DNA from: Zarea fungicola
Taxonomy: Eukaryota; Ascomycota; Sordariomycetes; Hypocreales; Cordycipitaceae
Direction: 5' to 3'
Assembly: GCA_900169235.1 (NCBI GenBank)
Contig: FWCC01000151.1
Location: 124,001-188,000, forward strand
Length of the DNA stretch: 64,000 bases
Part shown: piece by piece, positions 58,985 through 64,000 of the stretch
How positions within the stretch are numbered: the first letter of the stretch is position 1
Layout: every line of letters starts with the position of its first letter
The notes under the pieces: model-generated
The model's input: only the letters and a program-made list of their open reading frames with translations
What the model was told of the DNA's origin: nothing
The model's database searches: none
Translations under genes and position numbers: made by a program

Positions 58985-58997
58985 TCCCCCCCTTTCT
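58985..58997 (-). other. Polypurine tract of the Gypsy element
   Basis: On the minus strand AGAAAGGGGGGGA lies 4 bases before the LTR edge, the expected place for the plus-strand primer of an LTR retrotransposon. Confidence 0.6.
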
Positions 58998-59381
58998 GAG
59001 CAGACGGCCCGGCTGCTCCAGCGTCTATAGGGTAGGCTCTAGCTAATTAATTTTGGCGATATGCGTCTGCGTATACCTCTAGAGCTGTTATCCTTAGGTA
59101 GAAGGAAAAAGAAGGCAATGGAAAAGCGTATATTGCTCGCCATTGGCTGCTAATGTTATTGTTTTTGTTTTTGCCGTTCTAGTAGTGTCAATTAGGCGGT
59201 TGTTATGGCAGAACCGTCGCCAGCTGGCAGCCGATAATAATAATAATAGAGTGGCTAGTTGCGTTTATATCTAGAAAAATAACTTTCTCCCTTCTATAGC
59301 TTTAGTTGTATAATCGCTTTCTGTCTTGTGAATCTGTAAACTCTGACCTGTCTCTATGCCGAATCGTTCCTAATTCGAATC

Positions 59382-60427
59382 ATGCCTGCTTGTCGCCCGA
59401 CGAAGAAATAGCGCTATGAGCGCACTCTGTAAAATGCGTCCTTGGCGAGGGCGCACAATTAGTGCATGAATTGCTTCTAATCCGCCATTAAGGCATAGAA
59501 GAAAGAGCCCTGAGAGCCGCGCGATGTCCTAGCTCCTAGCTATGACTATAGATAGGCTGCCTCTATACATTGTGAAAGCTATAATAATAGTAAGGCGGTT
59601 TATAAGCAGGTAAGTTATTAATTATGTGGCAATGCTGTCCTAAATGGTAGCTGATTTTATGTGTTAGGTTCGTGGTGCTATGGTGGGTAACTAGGCCGAT
59701 CTAAATAAGATCCTAGACTATCTATAGGCCTTTATGGCCGAAATTATAGACGAGGCTGGGGCAATTCGCGCCTATGCCGTGTAGCATACGGCCTACAATT
59801 AGGCAGCGCTGACCGCCGACCCACTAAGGGAGTTGCTGGCTCTATTGCCATCGCCACATATAATTGACGCTATGCCTAGACGTTTTTAGCGCGTGTATTT
59901 ATAGGCCAGTTAGAAGGTTGTTGCCTGCATTGCGCTTAGGCTTTACAACGCTTTCTACGCTGCTAATTGCGCTTATAAATCGGCATATAATCTTATAGGC
60001 ACTAAGAAGACCACTACTATAAGTTATGTACTAGAACGTAGGTGTTTTGCGTGTAGATCCACTAACTCTTACTTTTTAGTTGTCTTATACTGGGTATAAG
60101 ACATTCGTTGCGCGCCGCTAGGATATCCTAGTTAAGAAGTTTCTGCCGCCTAACTTGAACTATCCCTTAGTAGATATATATGCACAATATACACCCTTTT
60201 ACCAGGCGATACCTATACTAACTGTTCCTTTTTCTGTCTAGAGTGTGGCCTATAAGGCCTAGGAGGACTTGTTGTTGCTGCGCCTAGTTAAAGGCGACCC
60301 TGGTTATACCGGCTGGCAGGTGGCTAAGGCGGCCGCTTTAGAGGAGCTGCTAGAGTTTTTAGAGGAAGATAAAGACGCCTTTTCTAAGGCGTTTTTAGAG
60401 GGCTATCCGCGTAGTATCTTCCTATAG
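59382..60427 (+). pseudogene. Decayed spliced gene of unknown function carried antisense inside the Gypsy element
   Basis: A long plus-strand reading frame can be followed through three exons: 59382-59609, 59668-60027 and 60080-60427. Both introns have canonical edges (GTAAGT...TTAG, 58 bp; GTACTA...TTTTTAG, 52 bp, with an ACTAAC branch site at 60061). Phases are 0 at both joins. The frame has 17 internal stops (14 TAG, 2 TAA, 1 TGA) plus a terminal TAG. Exons 2 and 3 have no TAA or TGA at all, so the stops are former Gln (CAG) codons rather than random. Between stops the protein looks real: hydrophobic helices, and charged stretches such as LEELLEFLEEDKDAFSKAF. Near the start is MPACRPTKK and later CMNCF. 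I recognise no family. It is neither gag nor pol, since it runs opposite to the element. Confidence 0.65.
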
Positions 60428-60899
60428 TTAGGTGTCTTTTGGGCTATTGGTCCCGTATCGCTTTTTTTTTTTTTTCTTTGTTAATTTTTTGCGTATGGGT
60501 TTAAGGTCCTAATAAAACCTAATATAAATGCCTGGCTTTGCTTTTATTGCTAGAGGGAATTAGGGGGTAATTGCCTATAGGCATAAATATTAAAATTAAG
60601 TTATTTTATTTTTCCTTAGCTGGCCCTGCCTTTACTATATTGGTTTGTGCATATTAATAGGGGCGCCTATAATAATTAGTATAGGTGGGTATAATTATAG
60701 ATATGCCTTAACGGCCTATTGACCCTAGTCTGATTTAGTTAGGGTATCCTTATATAGCTATTAATTGTGTTTAGGGGATAAGTCTGCCTAATTAATAAAG
60801 AAGAACCTTTTCCTGCCTTTAAATAAGTAGTGCTTTATTATTTTATTTATTTATTAGTTAGTAATAGGTGGTAGTAGGTCTAAAAGTATATCTATACTG

Positions 60900-61870
60900 G
60901 GGTCATTATTAGTTGGTCGTGTATGCCACGGCTCTAGTAAAGTTACGTGAAAGACGTTGTGGATTTGTAAGTACTTTGGTGGCAGTTCGAGCCTATATGC
61001 CTATTGGCTGACTTGCGCCAAAACTTAGAATGGGCTAATAAATCGTGGTGCTAATTTCTTCTTTTCTCCTTAAAGGCTAAGGTTTCTAGTGGATAGAGCG
61101 ACTTTGTCGCCAACGTTAAACTCTATTAGGGTATGTTTTTTGTTATAGTGGAGTTTCTAGCGTTTCGTGGCCCTTTCCTACATGTCTTGGATTATTAGGT
61201 GTAAGGACTATAGAGTTTTAAGTCTATTTATTACGCTAGGGACTTCGCTATCCCTATACTACTTAGTAGGGTTTTCCTATATTTAGGGCTTATAGCTATA
61301 TAAGCACTTAAAAGGTGTTATTCCTATTGTACTGTTTTATAAGTTGTTTGTGATATATTTGGCCTTAAATAGGAGGGCAGCCTAGTTCGACTGGTCATTT
61401 GCTATATAGCAACGAAGGTAGTGTTCAAGGACCTGATTTATTCGCTCTGTCTGTCTGTCGGTCTGAGGATAGAATGCTGTTAATAGACATTGTTTTATCT
61501 TTAAATAGAAGTAAAATTCTTGCCATAATATACTCATAAAGAGGGATCTGCGGTCTAAGACTATACCCTGAGGCGTGCTATATTTTAGCTCAATATGCCT
61601 ATGAAAATGAGTTGCAAGGTCTGCTGCTATTATAGTTATCTATATAGGCTAAAAATGGGCCATTTTAGTATAACGGTCTATGATAATAAGGATGGCGTTA
61701 ACTTCTATGCCTTTAAACTATATAGGTGGTAGCCTTGTAATAAAATCCATGGATAACTCTTGACCTGGGCCGCTTGGTAATGGTAACGGCTGTAATTCGC
61801 CCTATGGTCGGTGCCGTCTTGCAACCATTTTCTGGCATGTGGCATAGGTGTGTATGTACTCCTTAACTTC
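60900..61870 (-). pseudogene. Integrase region of the Gypsy pol (broken)
   Basis: Read on the minus strand, the core runs from about 61830 to 61380. It contains SMDFITRLPP (first catalytic Asp), IIIDRYTKMAHF, GIVLDRRSLF (second Asp) and AFYPQTDRQTERINQVLEHY (Glu). The C-terminal domain at about 61005-60935 reads YRLELPPKYLQIHNVFHVTL, the usual end of Ty3/Gypsy integrases. Several in-frame stops interrupt it. A short tail to about 60550 may be a decayed chromodomain but is too damaged to call. Confidence 0.85.
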
Positions 61871-62589
61871 ACGCTACATTGCGTCCTAGTAATAGTGTAA
61901 GCATAGGTTATTAAGCGTTCTTATAACGCCACTATGTTCTAATAGTGGATTATTATAGTAAAGGCGGAGAAGCTGGTATTTTAGTGTAGGCTTGTTAGGG
62001 ACGAATAATCGTTTCCTATGACGAAGTAACCCTTTAGAATCTATGTTCTAGGACGAATTGCCCTCGCGTTGGCTCCGAATAGCCTGCGATCTCTGGATAT
62101 AGAGTTCTTTTAGCTCCTTGGTCCTTATATTAGAGCGTTGTATGCGTAAAATCACGGCCTATAAGGGTTCTTTAACGTCTTTAGCCAGCATAGCCTGGAT
62201 TCGTATGGCTCTCTGTGCTTCTCTGCTTTTTAGAGTAAACTGGGCGAATTCTGGGGCGTCTTTACCGCCGAACCACGACTCTTTCGTGGGCCTCTTATAG
62301 GCATTTATTCCCTTAAACTAGAGCCCCTATCTATTTCGGTGGGCTCAGATCGCTACAACCCTTAGGCCAGGATCCTGTGTACTTTTATTTAGTGTACTTG
62401 TGCTCTAGGTAGTATTCTCTAACTTTTGAGCAATAGCCTGCAATAGGTCCTAAGTCGGGCCTTCTTTAGATGCATAATCTAGCCTTCTCAACGGCGCGTC
62501 CGCCGGATTGCTAACTCCTGGCCTATGCCTAATTATAAAATCATATAGCATTAGGAACATGCACTAGCGCGCTTAATGACTGTTAAGCC

Positions 62590-64000
62590 GCGACTATATT
62601 ATAAACGACTATAAGTTATTATGGTTAGTAAGTACTTTAATAGTCTAGTTAGTGCTATTGGTATAGTGTTGCCACTATTTAAAAGCCAAAACAATAGTGA
62701 ATATCTCCTAATTGGCAGTGGTCTAATGCGTCTTTGCGTCTTATAACTTCCTAGACTAGAAAGCAATAGGGTGCCAGCGTCCTTTATCATCCTCTTATAA
62801 TAGGATAGTAGTAACGCTAAAACCAGACGCATTAGTCTCAATTTATATCTATTTCCATGGGTTAAAGTATTATAGTAAGGGGGCTTTACTAAATGACTTC
62901 TAGAGGACCTAGAAAGCTAGTAATTCTAGTAGTGCTAATGTAATAGGCCCTGGTTTCTTGCCATTCTTACTGCCCTTTAATAGCGAGGTAAGGGGGTGAG
63001 CTATGTTCAAATACCTATTAATAAACCTCTAATAGAAGTTATAGAAACCTAGGAATACCTATATTTCCCTATATGTCTCTGGCACTTTCTATTTTAGAAT
63101 TATAGTAATGTGGCTAGGGTCTATTCTAGTTCTATCCCTTGATAGGATGAATCCTAAAAAATCGACTTTAGGCTAGAAAAAGGTGCATTTCTCTGGTTTA
63201 GTGTAAAGAGAGGCCTTCCTTAATCTTTCACAAATAAGTCAAAGGTGTTTTATATGCTCTTTCTCGTTCTTAGAAAAAATTAGAATGTTGTCTAGATAGA
63301 CAATATATATATTATCTAGTAGTTTAAATAGGGCCTTATATATATAGGACTAAAATGTGGTAGGAGTGTTAGTAAGTCTAAAGGGCATTACTAGGTATTT
63401 ATAGTGACTATATTGTGTTTAGAAAGTGGTCTTCTACTTATCGCCTTCTTTAATATGTATTTAGTAGTATACGTCTTTTATATCGATCTTTAAGAATACC
63501 TTATATCCTATAATTCGGTCTAGGATTTCCGCTATAAGTGGGAGTGTGTAACGGTTCTTTTCTAACACCCTATTTAGGCCTCTATAGTCCACGTAAAGGC
63601 GCAGACTTCTATCCTTTTTAGGCACGAATAATACTAGTGCGCCTGCTAGGCTCTTAGACTTCTGAATTTGGCCATTTACTAGGTTCTTATTAATATATTC
63701 TTTAAGTTCTTTTAACTTAGCTAGGGAAAGAGGGTATATTGGGCCATATGGCGGCTCTTTCCCTGGTAGGATATTGATTATGTAGTTAGTGCTTCTATAT
63801 AGTGGGAGAGTTTTGGATTTCTTAGGTTGGAAGACGTCTTAGAATTTGTCTAGTGCTGTAGGTAGGTCTAGAGGTTTCTAGGCATGGTTTAGATTGATCT
63901 TATCCTCCTCGTCTAGTAGAATTACATGCTCTTTTATAAATATAAGGGCATATATACGTGCTCTACTAAGGCATTCATATAGGAATTTAGGGGCAGTGAT
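62590..64000 (-). pseudogene. Reverse transcriptase and RNase H region of the Gypsy pol (broken)
   Basis: Minus strand. The sequence just upstream of RT shows GKEPPYGPIYPLSLAKLKEL (about 63760-63700). RT motifs follow: LVLFVPKKDRSLRLYVDYRG, FLKIDIKDVYY (first catalytic Asp), KYLVMPFRLTN and YLDNILIFSKN. In the last the usual YLDD reads YLDN, so a catalytic Asp is lost. RNase H follows at about 62850-62590 with the family's ETxAS, GRWHPIAF and KVLTNHNNL elements; the His-rich end fits. Stops at former Gln and Trp codons make it inactive. The frame is open at the window edge. Confidence 0.88.

Larger units (their letters stand above)
58767..64000 (-). mobile_element. Decayed Ty3/Gypsy LTR retrotransposon, 3' part (5' part outside window)
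   Basis: The minus strand carries, in element order from 64000 downwards, recognisable reverse transcriptase, RNase H, integrase core and integrase C-terminal sequence. A polypurine tract and an LTR follow at 58767. The pol order RT-RH-IN is that of Ty3/Gypsy. The frame is broken by many TAA/TAG stops at places where the family has Gln or Trp. TA, TAG and CTA are abundant, as expected for RIP (C-to-T at CpA). The gag, primer-binding site and 5' LTR would lie beyond the window end. An unrelated decayed gene sits antisense between pol and LTR. Confidence 0.9.

Noticed and set aside
59382..60427. TAG recoding (TAG read as Gln) in the antisense gene
   Set aside because: All other genes in the window use TAG as a true stop or avoid it in frame, and neighbouring pol has TAA stops too. 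Mutation explains both.
62118..62841. Small intact frames in the Gypsy region (60 and 80 codons)
   Set aside because: They are out of frame with the recognisable RNase H/integrase sequence and are chance frames.
1..64000. tRNA, rRNA or other structured RNA genes
   Set aside because: Searched by eye for GGTTCGANTCC-type B-boxes and paired arms. The only close match (near 22553) is inside the F-box/WD40 coding exon and has no cloverleaf.

Overview
The window is nuclear DNA of a filamentous ascomycete, most likely a sordariomycete and possibly Hypocreales. The evidence is short spliceosomal introns (45-125 bp for most, with CTAAC branch sites), GC-rich coding exons, Zn2Cys6 and NACHT genes, and a Ty3/Gypsy element full of C-to-T type stop codons that look like repeat-induced point mutation (RIP). 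The genus cannot be fixed from the sequence alone.

Layout: 1-2121 holds the 3' part of a CLC chloride channel/exchanger, convergent with a five-exon DNA ligase I (2499-5343, minus). From 5.4 to 18 kb the DNA is sparse and accessory-looking. It holds a fungal-type hypothetical protein that may have a nuclease-like core (8274-9194), a small protein-kinase-like protein (10824-11704) divergent from a NACHT NTPase of NLR type (12436-15624), and a small secreted protein (17106-17483). Housekeeping genes follow on the minus strand: the pyruvate dehydrogenase E1 alpha subunit (18468-20102), an F-box/WD40 ubiquitin-ligase receptor (21115-23414), 3.7 kb of repeat-rich DNA without a gene, and a ZIP metal transporter (27152-28581). 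Next come a plus-strand NFKBIL1-like protein (29120-30331), a Ser/Ala-rich GPI-type surface protein (30720-31350, minus) and the TORC2 subunit SIN1 (33713-36464, minus). On the plus strand a Zn2Cys6 regulator (38175-39924) is followed by an eight-exon SPX-ankyrin-GDPD protein of the GDE1 family (40365-43969) and a PRCC-like protein (44234-45502). On the minus strand lie a conserved protein of unknown function (45687-47525) and a giant 11-exon ubiquitin hydrolase (49522-57805).

From 58767 to the end the window holds the 3' part of a decayed Ty3/Gypsy retrotransposon on the minus strand: LTR, polypurine tract, integrase, RNase H and reverse transcriptase. Between its pol and LTR, in the opposite orientation, lies a decayed spliced gene of about 312 codons. 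Its reading frame is broken by 17 internal stops, 14 of them TAG. This antisense passenger gene is the best candidate for something undescribed.

How the genes work together: most are unrelated housekeeping functions (replication, carbon metabolism, protein turnover, TORC2 signalling, metal and chloride transport). Two neighbourhoods may be functional groupings: the kinase-like/NLR divergent pair with the nearby nuclease-like protein (possible self/non-self recognition), and the Zn2Cys6 regulator just upstream of the GDE1-like gene. Both are inferences from position only.
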